64,000 nt of DNA. Origin: Stercorarius parasiticus. Lineage: Eukaryota > Chordata > Aves > Charadriiformes > Stercorariidae. Each line of letters starts with the position of its first letter. The first letter of the stretch is position 1. Below are positions 13,086 to 26,906 of this stretch, piece by piece. The notes under the pieces were generated by a model, which was not told where the DNA came from, ran no database searches, and saw only the letters and a program-made list of their open reading frames with translations. The stretch covers positions 186,001 to 250,000 of the forward strand of contig VWZL01002566.1 of the NCBI GenBank assembly GCA_013396915.1, read 5' to 3'. The position numbers and the translations under genes are program-made.

Positions 13086-13750
13086 GGTGGACTAATCTTC
13101 CTGCTCATGTCTGGGTAGGAACCTGGGAGACACAGGTGCAAAAGCCTAGCAGCAGAAGCCCAGGAACAAGTCATTTACTCTTGCACCCAGCCAGCAGTGA
13201 AAGCAGGGCAGGGGAAGCAAATGGAGCCAATGTGGTCAGCAGGGAGAACGAGAGATGTTCAGGGGCTGGGAAAAGAGTTGGGAAACAACAGCTGGTCCAT
13301 GGAAGGACACTGGTGAGACAAAGGTACAAAACCTGGGCAAGCAAGTACTGGAGACTCTCAAAGGATCCATAGGCAGACTGTGAACAGGACTGCTTTGAGA
13401 CATATCCAGGCTGTAAGTCTGGCAAGCCATTAAACTGGAATAACCTAAATGGGGAGGGTAGAAAGGTGGAATTACTTCCTTCTGTGCCAGCTTTAAGAAC
13501 TTATCAGTTTACTACATCGTGTTCAAATAGGATGTCCATGTGAGAGCTGGTGTCACCTGAGCAATGAACTGGGGTTGAGAGCAGCAGAGAGGTGAGACAA
13601 TACAAGAGCAAAGAGATGTTGGAAGGGGTGAGGGCAGCACAGATCCAGTATCATGGAGATGGGAAGCGAATGATGCCAGGAGAGGCACAGGGGACCTGTG
13701 ACCCAGAGGCTATGCTCCCAGGAGCTGGGGCAGATGTATAGCCAAGCGTC
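13086..13750. other. GC-richer tract of unknown nature
   Basis: Base composition rises clearly above the flanks, with many CAGG and GGGG words and overlapping open frames on both strands (for example 13136-13372 plus and 13171-13425 minus). None has a domain I recognise. CpG remains rare, so it is not a CpG island. It may be an old repeat or simply a local composition shift. Confidence 0.3.
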
Positions 13751-16700
13751 TGTATTTGTTGCTGTAACTCTCAGACTAACCCAGACTAAAGAGGTAGTCC
13801 ACGAAGAAGATAAATAATGTTATCTATTCCTCCACTGATTTTTATTACAAATGTTAGGTGGTAAACTTAAAAACTACATCACTTTTTGGTCCATATCATT
13901 ATCAATATTTCAGAGAGATATTTTTTTTTCATGAGAAGTAAGAAGAATCTTTCCTTTCACACAACAACAAATAAGGACCAATAAAGAACACCCAAATTAC
14001 CCAATGAAGATGTAGGAAGCTCTGTAAAAACAGATTTGAGTTTGTCCAAGCCATCTTAATTTGATCTCAGTGTGCATATATATAAGTGCAAACAGTAGTT
14101 TTTTCCAGAGTCACAATTTATACAGAAAAGCATCAACTATTTTACTTCTCCTTTTATGTCTCCTTCCTGAGTTTTCTGTGGAAGAAGAAGAATTTTTTCA
14201 AGTGTTGTTTTGGCGTTCAGTCTACATCTCTCTTTCCTCTGTAGTCTGCCTTCTGCAAGAAAAGAACAATAGGCAGGCTGAAATCTTGACACAGAGATTT
14301 TGCCCTAAGCAAATGTGACCTTATAGTTCAACAGCTCCATTGGCTTCCATATTTCCAAAAATAAAGAATGGGCAGGATGTTTACACAAGAATTCTGCACA
14401 CTAAATGGAATTGTTCTACCTTTTCCTTAGGCTTTTGGCTAACAAAAAAAATAATAAATGCACGTTTGGTAAAAGACAGGCAATGAATTTGAAAAATGCT
14501 CCAAACATGAACTCCTTAGTGAAGTCCTACTTGAGGTGCAAAAGTTGGTCTTTTTGTCAGTGTCTAAAAAGAAAGCAAATTCATACTGGATAAAGTTGTT
14601 GAAAGGTCAGTGAGCTGCAGAGATTTTTTGACAGTCATGCAGACATTTCTGTTTATTGCATTAGAAGTGACATTGGATAACATTCTGGTATAGGAAAAAA
14701 ACATGTCCCTTTCAGCCTTAAAGTACCAGTACAGAACAGTCTGGGAATTCGGTGGAGCTATAGCATTTTCATCCTCACCCTACTTCCCCATTACTCACCT
14801 GTTTTTATTCTCAAGGCGTACAAAGAGGCAAAAAAGGAGATGCTATGCTAGTGTGATCTTGTGTGTGTAATTTATTGGGCAAAATTACCTCCCTTTGTGC
14901 AGGAAGGACTGTCGCTAATATTTATTCTAATAAATATACCGATGGGTGAGTCTTCTGTCTTCCACATCTTCTCAAAATATTATGTCTTGTGCATTGCCTC
15001 ATTACTTGAAGCCCAAAGCTCCGTACATCAGTGCAGGCTGCTAGAAGACACACTTCCTGGGTCAGATCGTTAGAGAAGCTTTAATCCTTTAGAACAATTT
15101 TTCGATACTGTTTACACCAGGGACTTCCTTGTACAAATCCTCTTTACACAAGACAAGAATAACACAGGAAGAAACTATTTGTCTCTGATCTCTGCAAAGG
15201 AGGAGAGCAAGCCTAAGTCCTCAGGGGGCTTTCTGTCACTTAAACTAACCAGGAGGGGATTAATCAAATATATCTTTGCTGCATGGTGTACAGCCTGCTT
15301 CAAAGCTACAATCACATTGATCAGTGTACAACAGAACAACACTCACAGCATCTTATGTTTTAAGTTGAGGTAGAGCAGAGCCTGAAATGCCCAGTTTGTT
15401 TCATCACTCCTTCCTTCCCATCCAAACAACAGAAGGGTACCGTGATGTCCTGGAATCCAAAGTGCACTGGTCAGGAGTTCGCATAGGAACTCAGCCCTGC
15501 GCTGTAATGAAGACGGAGCACTGGAACCTCCATGGTGATTTTATGTACTATTTCCTCGCAAGCAAATCTAACGTCCTTTTATGTGGCCTTTTAAAAATTG
15601 TCTTGTATGCAAACAGGTTGCCTCCATTCATGGGAGGTTGATTATTCCTGCATAACTCCATTTTTACCATTGTATAAATAGTGTTATTTCCATCCTATCA
15701 CAACAGCACACAGGTGAAATACCGTAGTGGTGAAGTAACTCTTTGCCATCAATGAGAAAAACTAGTAACCTCTCAGTTACAACTCCTGAATGAAGAATTG
15801 CCCTGGATACTTTGTACATAGAGTAATAGATGTAAAGCTCATTAAGAGAGTGGAAGAAAAAATTCTGAGTGAAAAATATTTTTTTTTCATAAATCTCCAT
15901 TTTAAAAAATGTATTACTAAAATAATTTTTAGCTTTCGATTTTTGCTGAAAGTGAATAACTTTCATTACATTTGAAGAAAATATACATATTGCAAAAAAG
16001 TTTCTCTCATGAAACACTCATCCGCTTTCATCAGTTAACTTTACATAAAACCCAGCTTTTTCCACAACTGGTTATAAATTTTTCAATAAAGAGTCTTGCC
16101 ACTAAAACTTTCAGAAAAAAAAAGGTTTTTTGAAATGTAGCATCTTCTCGGCAATGTGTATTGATTTTCTTGGCATCAGGGAAGGATTTTGGGGCAGACA
16201 AAAAGGGTGACCTTCATCACAGGAGAACCATATGCTGGTAACTATAAGATTCAGGTGGGTCTTATGGGTAGATCAAGTCTCTTGATTTCCATAATTAAGG
16301 AAAGTGGCTTTTCCACATGTGTTTTGCAGCCTAGCCAAGATCCTTTATCATCAGCGCATAGATAGCTAATCTCCACCTTTCTAATGCAGTGAATATTTAA
16401 TTATTTATACAAAGAGAAACAGATGAAAGAAGAGTTCATATGCCTACTAAGTGACTTAGCTAGGCCGTTGGCTCTATTTCCATCTCTATTTGCCTCATGC
16501 TTTTTTTTTTCTCATTGAAAAACTTTAAAAATATTTTGGTTCTATGCCAACATTGTACAAAACCAAATGTCAAAACCAGAAAACGTTTCAGTTGAGTGGA
16601 GTTGTTTTTCTACAGATAATGAAGCTATTTCTGAACTCTCAGAAGAATGAAATGTGAAGCTGAAAACAGCATAACAGACTTCTTGCACGTTTTTACTAAA

Positions 16701-19700
16701 AACTATACCATTCCTCTTTTTTTTTGAGATATATCCTCTTCCTCTGCTGCTGGTCTTATAGGGTGGCTGAACAAACCTCCATAGAGTAACTGCTCCAGCT
16801 CAGGTTGCCGTTTCCTTTGAGAGGCAATTGCTCACTTCTGCCCCGAAGGATATTTATTGCTCAGGCAGCTGAGAAGACACAAAGCGGAAGATCACAAGAA
16901 GGGAAAAGACAGTGCTTGTTATTTAGGCTCATTAACTGCTGCGTTTGCTTCTCTTTCTAACAAATCTGACATTTCTCAGTAGGCCACAGCCAGTTCTGTT
17001 TAGTCCACAGACGTTCACATCCCGTCTTCTTTACGTCCTCTCTCTTGCTACCCCTCACTTTGTGGGAAACTCCCCCTTTAGGATGTTGTTGCCTGTGATG
17101 GAAGAAAATTACCTGTTGTGAAGAAAGGATGACTTAAATTTTTCTGCACTTTAAGAAGTTCTTCATGAAGAAGAGCCGCTCTCTGAAATCTCCCTGTTCT
17201 TTGCGACTGCTGAGCCAAACACTGGAAGAGGAGTAAAATCAACTGAGCTACACCCTGAACAGAAAAAAGGAGTTGTTCAAGGCCCCAGTGGAGTTAAACC
17301 CCTTGGGAAACCTGGAGGACAACTCCATGAAGGAGGAAGCTTAAAAGAAACTACAAGCAATGGACAGCAGCAAAAAGGAAGACAGAATGCAGCCTTATTT
17401 CTGACAATAGGTGGTTTTGAACTACTTGCTGGTTTAATGGTTTTCAGTAGCTCAAGCAGAGAGGCTAACTCTGAAAGTGCAGTATAAAATTCAAGGAGTA
17501 CTTCACACTTCACATAAAAATGAAGCATTTGAACGGTTTTTAGACAGACTCAGAAAAAAAAGGTTTGCAAGGATTCGTGGAGGAATTTGTACAATTTTAA
17601 GTTGTACAAGGATATTTTTCAGTTTTGAAGTTAACCGAGTCCTTAATATCTGACTAAATTAAGAGACCATCTGGGGAAAAGCACTCCAAAAGAGGCTGCT
17701 AAAAGATTCAGAACCCAAAGTAATTTTTTCCAGGTCAAAGAAAGCTGAAGACCCTGAGCTGTGGTAAGTGTTTGCATATGTTAGAGGTATGAAAGGTCTG
17801 AAGTGCTGCAGGGATGGATACCTGAGGCATGAAGACATGTGGAGCAGTTCACAATTAAGAGCGCAATGGTGGTTCACAGGTGGTTCACATTATGTCAGTA
17901 TGTAAGAGTTTGTAAGTGCCAACAGGGGCAGCACAGCTCAGACAAGAAAGATAATGGTAACATTTTTAGTTCAGAGGAACTCTTCCTAGGAAAAATCAAG
18001 TGCCACAAAGTGAGATAAATGTACCGTAAATTTGAAATCATACAGAAAATGTATAGATTTAAATTCAGACTATGCAATGAGAGAAACAAGTTGATAATCA
18101 GCACCTGAAAGTAAATGGATGGAGTTCAGTGCTTAGTAGTGAATCAGATTCTTCTTTATTTTTTCTAATTTTAGACAAATAATCAGAGCGTCTAAATAGG
18201 CAGTACAGATGCCTTCTCTCTGCGAAGGGCTTTCCCAGTCTCTTGTCAGTGGAGAGAGAAAACCACTGGCAGAGAATCATGTAAGGTCACTCTATGGGGA
18301 CCTCCCCTCTGTCTCACTCCCTCTGACTGTGAAGGGAACCCTAGGCGACTAGGGGCTCAACACAGGTCTTTCTTCTAAGTTTTGGAAGTGGAATCACATG
18401 GAATAAACCTGAGTCCAAAGAAATATGCAAAGAATAGGCTGGAAAAGATATGTTTACTTTCTACTTTGCTACTAAGAAAAGAAAATCCAATGTAGGTGAG
18501 AAACAGGCAGGGCTCAATCAGATGGTGAACTGAATGGAAGAGCACAGATCCAAAATCATTAAAGATGACTAGAAGATGCCTTTTGGTTATAGGAAAACTG
18601 TCAACAGAGCTTCAAAAGCCATCCATCTTTCCAAATTTTAATCCTTAAGTCAAAGTTAACGGATGTATTTTTCTGAAAATAGTAATATAAGTAGAAAAAC
18701 TGGAATGAAAAAAGCATTGGTCATTGCAGAAAAAAAGGTGTAACGTCACTTCTTAATCAGAGCTGAAGAGTTAAAACATGCAAAATGGGAATGCAAGGTA
18801 TTTCTGCAAGGACAGAAATTTTTTGAGTGACGGTTGATGCCAAATTGTTTTTCTACGCTTCTTGTATCTGCTGCCTTCCAAGATTAGCTGAGGCTGTACG
18901 CTGGTCAGAGAAACATTAATTTATTTCTGTGACTTCAAGACTATCTAAAACAGACTACGGACCACTAATTTAACTGCCAGAAGTGAGTCCCTGTGCCTCC
19001 CACAAACACACAGGGATCAGTTCTAAGCTGATTATAAATATTTTCTTAATTCAAGTCAAAACAGATTTTTTTCTTTTAAAATGCAGACACTCTGTAACAT
19101 TTGGCTAAAGCATGCTGGAGTCAGTTCCAGGGCTGAAGTATGTACTTGCCCTGTCAAGGAAGGAAAGTGTTCATCTTTCTCAGACGAAAAGTGAACTGAG
19201 ACTGCTGAGGACAACATCTTACACCAAGAGTAGATCTATTAACACAGTATTGCTGGGACAAGACATTTTAAGGTCATCTTTTCACTCTGAAGTATATCTG
19301 CATATTATGTAGGACTTTTTTAAAAGATACCAAAAAAGTTGTTCCAAAGGGGTTAACATCAAAAGTACACACATGATGTAAGGATTGCAAAATGTAAGGA
19401 AAGCACCAGAAATGTTTTATTCTGATTGCAAGTGAATAGCAGCATTAAAGATAACGTTAAACCCTGTTGTTTGGCAAAACACATTGGTCAAATTAAATAA
19501 AAATATAAGGGTAGAAGAACAGGAAAAAAAATGGTCTCAGAACAAAACAAGCAGAACTTCTTACATTGCACAAAAGCAAACAAACAAACAAGCAAGCCCT
19601 TGGCTGTTACTCTCACTTTTTCAGGACTGTCTTCCTGGAAATTAAACTGCTGTGTTCGGGCATATCAATATTCTTCAACACACATGATAACCTGGCATAG

Positions 19701-22533
19701 CAATGCTAGTGGGATGACAAACACAAGTCTAAGCAGTTTGCAAGGAAATTATGGGTTTAGACGTTTCACCACTTGTCTTCATTGTCCAGAACCCTAGAGG
19801 CCGGTACAGTTGTTTCAACAGTGTTGAAATAACTTTAACTTTTTGTTAAAAAGCAGTTAGGTCACGTTCTGATCTGTCAATCTAGAAAACAGCAGGAGGG
19901 AAGTATGGGTGGTTCCCTGCTGAGTTTTCTGCACATCAGAAAAACAACAAAAGTCTCCAGTATTAGAAACTCACGATAGAAATCGGTGGAGTAAATGGGA
20001 TTGCTATGTATTAATAAGAAGAAGGGCAAAAATCAGAAACTGAATAACGGAGAAGGAGGAAAGAGCATTCCCTTTTGTTTCCACCCAGGAGCCCTGTCCT
20101 GGTGTTCCCAAGGAACCCTTCCCTTCTTTCAAGCATCTTCCCAGATCCTAAAACTCCCAGGAAATAGTGAATCTCAAAGGAATACATTCCCTCAAATTGA
20201 CCTGTTTGTTTCTTTGTTTGTTGTGACGGTTGAAATACCAGTAAAACCTCTGGTAGGAATTATTTTGATATAATTTTCAGGTTTTAGAGACTGTGTCATC
20301 CAGACTGCACAGAGGGCCAATTGCTATAGGGAACATAAAGAATAGGAAGTAGCTTCATTGTCTTCTCAAGGCACTTACCATGATTTTCATTAAATTTTGC
20401 CAGAAAGCTTGTCAACTATTTTATACTGGAAGGTAACTGATTTTTCAAAACATGTGACCACACAGTCTAATCTATTAGGAGAAAACCTTAAGTTATCCAT
20501 ACAATTATTATCCATTTTAAGTAAAAATTCCTGGCTGTCAAAAGTTACAGATGGAAAAAAACAGTCTTTGTCCTACTTGGCCAGTTCTCCTAATAATGAT
20601 GTGTGCCATATATACCCTATAGGTACATATATAGCGTACTTTAGAATAAGCTTTTTCATACCCTTAACTTCAGCTGACTGAATACAAATTCTGTCATAAA
20701 ATATGTTAATTAATAAACTATATGTCTTGTGTGTTGTATTCAGTTTTTGAATTAAATAGCTGTGAAAGCATAGTGAATCCTATCCACATGGTTTGAAAAA
20801 CAAAATTTGGGAAAACTGCACCCCGAGACTGGAGAGTTATCCTTCAAAAACATCCCTGGAGGTAGAGTATGGCCCTCAGGCTGAGAGCGGTTAATGGCTG
20901 CAGACTGGAGTGCAATCTGCAGCTTACAAGCTGGACGTGAATTTGAACTCCTGAGTTGGTAACTATAAAACTAACTACCCTGCTAACAACCCACAGAGAC
21001 CAGATGGACCTGTAATTAATTGGAAACATTTGTATTCATGCATTTCCAAGGTGTGATTGCTGAAACACATTTATGTATGTGTGCATGAACCTATCTAGAT
21101 GTATACAAACCGTAATGACTTTTATTAAAAGGTGGGGTAATTGCTGAAGTTACACGGAACTTTTATAGAAAAGCATCTCTTTCATAATGTATTTCTTGTT
21201 CTCTCCTTGGGAGACCAAGTGGAGTATTAATTAGACAAAATAAGTGATACACAAGGAACATGGTGTTTGTTTCACCTGCTTCTGGGGTGAATTTGCACAG
21301 CTCTCAGCGAGATGTGTATTTGTGGGAGCCACTGATAAGCGTGGGGGAACAGCAATGGCTTTCAACGCAGCTAGACCTGCATGAGGGCATCTGCTCAAAA
21401 GTAGTGTGAGGGAGCAACAGGGATGTGTGGCCTCAACCCTACTCCTAGGAAAAGAAGAGAATTAAAACACTTGTAAGTTACTGAAACCACCTCCAGGCAG
21501 CCATGCTGCTGCTTCATGGGCCATGTTCTTTGTACACAGCTGCTGAATTCAGACAGGTGATCCCCAAAGTGGTCAGTTCTAGGGAATTATAGGGAGTGAA
21601 TCACTCCCTGGAGTTGTCTATTTTTTTAGACTGACTAAAGGGAAAATTTAGGGAGACTATTCTGATTTAGGGCCTTTTGGTAGGTGATATTGGGGGAGAT
21701 GAATATGGGCTCAAATTAATTTAGAAAGATGGAGAACTAATCCAGCTCTCACCTATGCGGCACTGCCATTTGCTCACTAGCTGAATTTTAAGAAATACAT
21801 CTGCCATTTTTTCTCCTTATGCAAACTAGTGTTTTCACTGGAGTGAAAGAGATCATTTATAATACAGTTTTCTATTGGTTCTAGTGATTTTTGCAATGAA
21901 GGATTATAGCAAGCTGAATTTGTATATTGTCATATCCATTGCAATGGATGCTATGTGCTATCTGGCACCTAAGACTACACTTAGTCTACAGTCTAAGTTG
22001 GAAAGGTTTTATATTGGGAAAAGGAAAATAAAAAGGAAGGTGATAGGGGACTACCTTGTTTTCCCCCCTTCCTTTAGCTGGTCGCAGCGTGTCTTGGCAA
22101 AGCTACATACTGGGCCTTGGTAGAAAGAGCAATTCTGCACATCAGTCCTAATGGAATGATGCTATAGAGACTGATTGGAGTGATAAGAATAAAAACTTTC
22201 ATCTAAATGCTGCATACCAGCATGAGTATATTTACTATGTCTGTGTTGGTCTTGACAAGCAAGCTCATGTCTGTACCACTCTAGTGTAGAACTTTATGCA
22301 GTAGGCTACCCATATCCATATCGCTTGTACAGTGCAACCTCCTGAGCAAAACTGTCTTCTGACTCTTTTTGCTAAGGAAAGAACTTGGTTTGCAACATAT
22401 ATGCAGTGCAGATGACTTGGAGATATGTGTCATGGAGTGAAAGAGGTGCCGAACCCATCTGACAGTATAAATGCACATGATGAAATCAGCGAGATTTCGT
22501 TACATTTCTTTTTCCAAATATAAACTTCACAGA
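13751..22533. other. unassigned AT-rich noncoding DNA
   Basis: There are scattered homopolymer T and A runs and a short 11-bp tandem duplication of ggtggttcaca at 17868-17889. The 117-codon minus frame at 15664-16017 is rich in F, I, K and Y, as expected from AT-rich DNA, and shows no family signature. Confidence 0.45.
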
Positions 22534-22628
22534 TTTTCATTTCCAGAAATGTTCATTTTTTTCGTAGCTGCAGTAGTGGCAGTATGAATCTGTGCATTCA
22601 TTACCTACATACAGCAGCTTGACTTTTT
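22534..22628. repeat. copy A of a diverged local repeat pair
   Basis: This segment aligns by eye with 23303-23387: shared blocks include ttcat-t/a-tccaga, gttcattttt, tagct, gcagtatga, cattacct and ctgacttt-type words in the same order. Copy A carries about 9 extra bases after tatgaat. The family is not recognised. Confidence 0.5.
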
Positions 22629-23093
22629 TACAGTGACTCATTGAAGCCTGAGGTCACTGAGTAGGAAGGTTTCAAAGACCTGCTAAGGAAGCACAGTCCC
22701 TGTCAGGAATTTTTGATATAGATTATCTCTACCTTGTGCAGCTGAGCTACTGACAAAATGATTTCACAGGAGATCTTTATATATATTTAAAAGGTGATTC
22801 ACTCAGCCTTGGAGACAACAGACATTGAAGGCAGTCGACTGCAACACTGGAAAAATCACTCTATGGTACTAAATACTTTTTTTTGTAACTGACAGAATCA
22901 TTATTTTTTGTGTGCACCATAGTTCCTTTGTGTCATATAAGTACTCATTATCCTATACCTTTTAAGGTTAAAAATCTCTACTGGATGACACAGGGAAACT
23001 TGAGCAGCCAGGGTAACAATTAATGGACCTCAAAAGGTTTTGCGGTTCCATCTGGATAAATGTAGATGGATTTGAAGATGATTCAGTTAACAT

Positions 23094-23160
23094 GTCTCTC
23101 TCTCTTCCCCCCCTCCCCTTTTTTTCCCTCCCTCTCTTTTTTTTTCTTTTTTTTTTCTTT
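23094..23160. repeat. polypyrimidine tract with minus-strand G-runs
   Basis: Sixty-seven bases are almost purely C and T. The C runs give, on the minus strand, G3-A-G3-A7-G4-A-G7, which fits a G-quadruplex rule with loops of 1, 7 and 1, and the mirror-like pyrimidine run could also form triplex DNA. The predicted frames through it (poly K/R/E on the minus strand) are artefacts. Confidence 0.75.
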
Positions 23161-23302
23161 AAGCCAAAATGCTTTGATTTCAAAATCAAGCTACAGATCT
23201 AACAATCTCAGATTTTCATTTACTGTGTTGCCAACTTTTTTAACTTCAGTCTAGTTTAGTAGATCACTGGTACAACCCACATCTCCTGATAAGTTTTATT
23301 TC

Positions 23303-23387
23303 TGTTTCATATCCAGATAGGTTCATTTTTCCCTAGCTATAATAGACGCAGTATGAGTCATTACCTTCCTACAAGCAACCTGACTTT
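23303..23387. repeat. copy B of a diverged local repeat pair
   Basis: Partner of 22534-22628 in the same orientation, about 770 bases downstream. The two could be an old local duplication or two pieces of an unrecognised dispersed element. Confidence 0.5.
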
Positions 23388-26300
23388 GGAAGGCATATAC
23401 TTTTGGTTCAGATCTGACTTGAAATCAATAAATGCTCCCAACTCTCTCTTTTTTTTTTTTTTAAAGGACGTTAATGACTTGGAGATAGAGTTGTTGAGGA
23501 ATTCACTGATGTAATGTATTCACTGAATAATGTTAATTTGTGATATAGGAAATATTACATGGTGAAGTTTTGATATCATTGAAGATCTGGGTGTCATTAG
23601 ACATTGCTCTGGCTGAACTCTGCTTGTGGGTATCCATTTGTAATGTTTGTTTTTTGCAAAATTGTATAACTCATTTTTAGCAGTCTTCCTGATAGATGGC
23701 TAAGGTGTAGCTCTGAAGTTATTAGACTCAGGTCTTCTGCAGTTCACCTGAAAAAATATCAGAGCTTTGGGCTACCAATTCCCTGTCATGGGCAGGAAAT
23801 CTGGACATAGCCATGGGCGTAGCCACTTCTAAATTTCCATGCTTGGAGTTCAACTGCTTTCTCTGAACCTCTAGGTCTGGGACAGCCTGTGATCTGCCAG
23901 ATTTTCTTTTTCATTACAAATTTAGGCAGAGGTGAAGAGCTGTTGCTCCAAATTGAAGTGAAACTAAATGCCAACTTTGCAAAAACATTGTAAAATGTGT
24001 TGACCCTTTCTTCATACCAGTTATTTAAAGAAATAATATAAACCTTACCTGCATGCTAAAAACCTACCACTTCAGCTAATCTAATGATGAAAAAGCAATA
24101 CAAATCACCTCTAAATGGTTATCACTAAATTTACTATGAAAGCGCTTTTTGTAGTACAGCTATTTTTGTCTAGGAAGAGGGATATCCTATAGTAGTATAA
24201 GATGCTTTTATACTCAACACAAAAAGTTCATGGGAAGCAATTTCCCATGGTAGGAGTTATACTGCCATAACTGTTTAAAATCCTTTTTTTTAAGAAAGCT
24301 TTCCAAGCTCCCTTTGACAAGCTAAATCATGTTCTTCCAAGCAGATGTTGCTATTTGTTAAGACTTGTTTCATTTCTATATAAAACTGACCACTAACAGT
24401 TGGATGGTACAATGCTAACTTGGTCTATTTGTCATAGTATATAAATACATGCATAGTCTATACAGGAAAAATTGGTAAAGGCAGAAGGCACTGCAACAAG
24501 AGCAGTGTGGTTAGAGATCAAAGTGGGAATAATGTGATAAAAGGTGCTTATTTCACCTATGGCTGTATAGAGTTTTTCCACCTTCCATCTTGGTTTCCCC
24601 ATTCTCGCTAAAGCAACACTATGCAGCAGTGTCATTACGAGGTACTGCAAGGGACTCAGGATAGTGGTGTATCTAAGAACCCTGTTTCCAGTCCTGACAT
24701 GAGTCAACACAAGGCTAAAAGCGCCACGCTTAAACAAAGAAATCTGTTGATGGGATATATGTTCAAGACTTGCACTTCTCTTAAATTTTATAGGAATGAT
24801 CCCAAACAGCTCTGTTAGCTGAGTGGCCATTAGTTGGATTACCGTTTCTGACATTACCTATGAGCCGTTGGCAAAACAATGAAAGAGTCATAAATGATTA
24901 ATTTGCGTGTGATTTTTTTGTTTCCTCTGAGCAAGTGCTTTGATCTTTGTGGTTTATATCTCTTGCCTCTGGAGAGAAGGCCAACACCAGAGGTCATGGT
25001 TAAGTAAAAATAACCACCAAGTCATGAGAACTCTCAGTCTTTCTGATGAAGTTAAGGAACAGAGGAGTTCTTACATGCCTTACGCACCTTTGTTCAGTGT
25101 CTGTCTGAATAACCTCTCCAGTCTTCTTGGTTTATGTGGGTTATAGTAGGATGTAAACAATGTTAAAATAGATTTTTTAATAATAAATTAGAATGCCATT
25201 TACACACATGGCATACAAAATTTGTTGCCACTTTTTTCCTACTGAAGATAAGTATTGGCTGTCCTCTGTCATTGCTAAGGAGCATATTTCCTACTGGCTG
25301 TGGTTTTGATCCTAGGGTCCACGTAGACCCTTTTCATTTGAGGCTGAAATAATATGCAGTTCGGCATTACTATGCTTGATGTATTTCCAGAGCTGTGCCA
25401 TCTCCACACCCTGGTAAAGCAAATCTTTCCTCAAGCTGTCTGAGGACTGTCTGTGGTGAGTTCCTCAGAGGCAGCTTCACTCTCAGAGTTCACAGGCTTA
25501 AAACACTCTACCTTCCTGAAGTGGTTCAAAAATGAAAGAGTTCGATTTTTGGAGAGCTCACCTAACCTATTGACGTGGTTCACACATGACTGCCACCAGG
25601 TGCCTGGCCATCTCTTTGCCCAAAGCTACAGCCCCCAAAACAGGGACAGTAAAATAAATTTGTGGCTCTGCAGAGACCAGAACTTACAGTCTGTAGCAAC
25701 AGGAGAAATCCATTTTCTTCAACAGTTGGATCTAATACACTAGAAGATGAGCTGAAGTGGATGAGCTACAGGAACAAAATTTTTCTGCTGTTTTCCAAAA
25801 AGTGCCACAACCTTTGACAGAAGGGGAGACCTGGGGCTGGAAAGGCCCTCATGACAAAGTGATCCAGAAATTGAATGACAGCATCCTCAGAGCTGTTTGT
25901 TATTTTTTTTTATCTACCTAATGTGATAAAAGATCCCCCACCTTGCAAAAGTGAAAAACTCAAACCCTTATTGCAGAGCTCCAAGAGAATCACGATGCTG
26001 AGGTCAATACAAGCAAGTAGATTTTCCCTGTATTATTTTAAACACAATATAAAAGTTTGTATTAAATAAGCTCTCCATCATATCAATCCACTGACTGTAT
26101 AGGTGGAGAAGGAAGTTACCCATGTACTTGAGGATCATTTTGTTCCAGTCACGTATGTGCATATTATGAATGAACAGGAATACAGTTGAAGGTTCAAGAG
26201 GATATCTAGATTATCTTACTTCTGATTTGAACAACGGAGAACTCACCTACATCTCACATCCCAACCCCAAAATAAAATTAATGAGTTTACCTTTTTTCCC

Positions 26301-26427
26301 CTCTTTTTTACCACTAAAATTAAAAGCAGAGTGTGACTCGGAGAGCAGGAATTATATAGATTGTAATTAATTTGACTTGAAGACTGTCTTCCCATCATGT
26401 GCCTGTCTATGTTTAGTGTACTAAAAT
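23388..26427. other. unassigned noncoding DNA with one long minus-strand open frame
   Basis: The minus frame at 24432-24854 runs 140 codons, the second longest in the window, but I see no domain, strong splice pair or codon bias that marks it as real. The GC-moderate stretch at 25380-25760 also holds a 96-codon plus frame without recognisable content. The remainder is featureless. Confidence 0.4.
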
Positions 26428-26906
26428 CCTGCCATGGGCAGGGACACCTCCCACTAGACCAGGCTGCTGAAAGCCCCATCCAACCTGGCCTTGAACACTT
26501 CCAGGGGTGGGGCATCCACAACTTCTCTGGGCAACCTGTTCCAGTGCCTCACCACCCTCACAATGAAAAATTTTTTCCTAATATCTAGTCGAAATCTACA
26601 TCTACCCTCCTTCAGTTTAAAGCCATTACCCCTCGTCCTATCACTACGTGCCTTTGGGAAAAGTCCCTCTCCAGCTTTCTTATAGGCATCCTTCAGGTAC
26701 TGGAAAGCTGCTATAAGATCTCCCCGGAGTCTTCTCCAGGCTGAACAACCCCAACTCTCTCAGTCTGTCCTCATAGAAGAGGAGCTCTAACCCTCTTCGT
26801 AGCCCTCCTCTGGACTGACTCCAACTGGTCCATGTCCTTTTTATGCTGGGGGCTCCAGAGCTCCACACCGTACTCCAGGTGGGGACTCTCAAGAGCGGAG
26901 TAGTAG
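26428..26906 (-). mobile_element. CR1 LINE fragment lacking its extreme 3' tail
   Basis: Read on the minus strand, the segment starts at the CR1 word ctactactccgctcttg and passes through the ORF2 C-terminal region, with residues [12 protein letters not shown] and [11 protein letters not shown] visible across frameshifts, then the 3' UTR (ctccagtgcctcaccacc-type words on the plus strand). It stops at cctgccatgggcagg. The roughly 70 bases normally following, which include the conserved ggttggaaggga block and the ATTCTATGA units, are missing. It belongs to the same general subfamily as the copy at 44.5 kb. Frameshifts and stops make it inactive. Confidence 0.93.

Noticed and set aside
14903..14945. 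43-bp apparent exon between tttgtgcag and GTGAGT
   Set aside because: Very short, no recognisable peptide, and such pairs are expected several times by chance in 64 kb.
15664..16017. 117-codon minus frame
   Set aside because: Residue mix (F, I, K, Y, N) is what AT-rich DNA gives by chance; no domain or splice support.
17734..17763. 30-bp apparent exon between attttttccag and GTAAGT
   Set aside because: Too short to judge and without any supporting signal.
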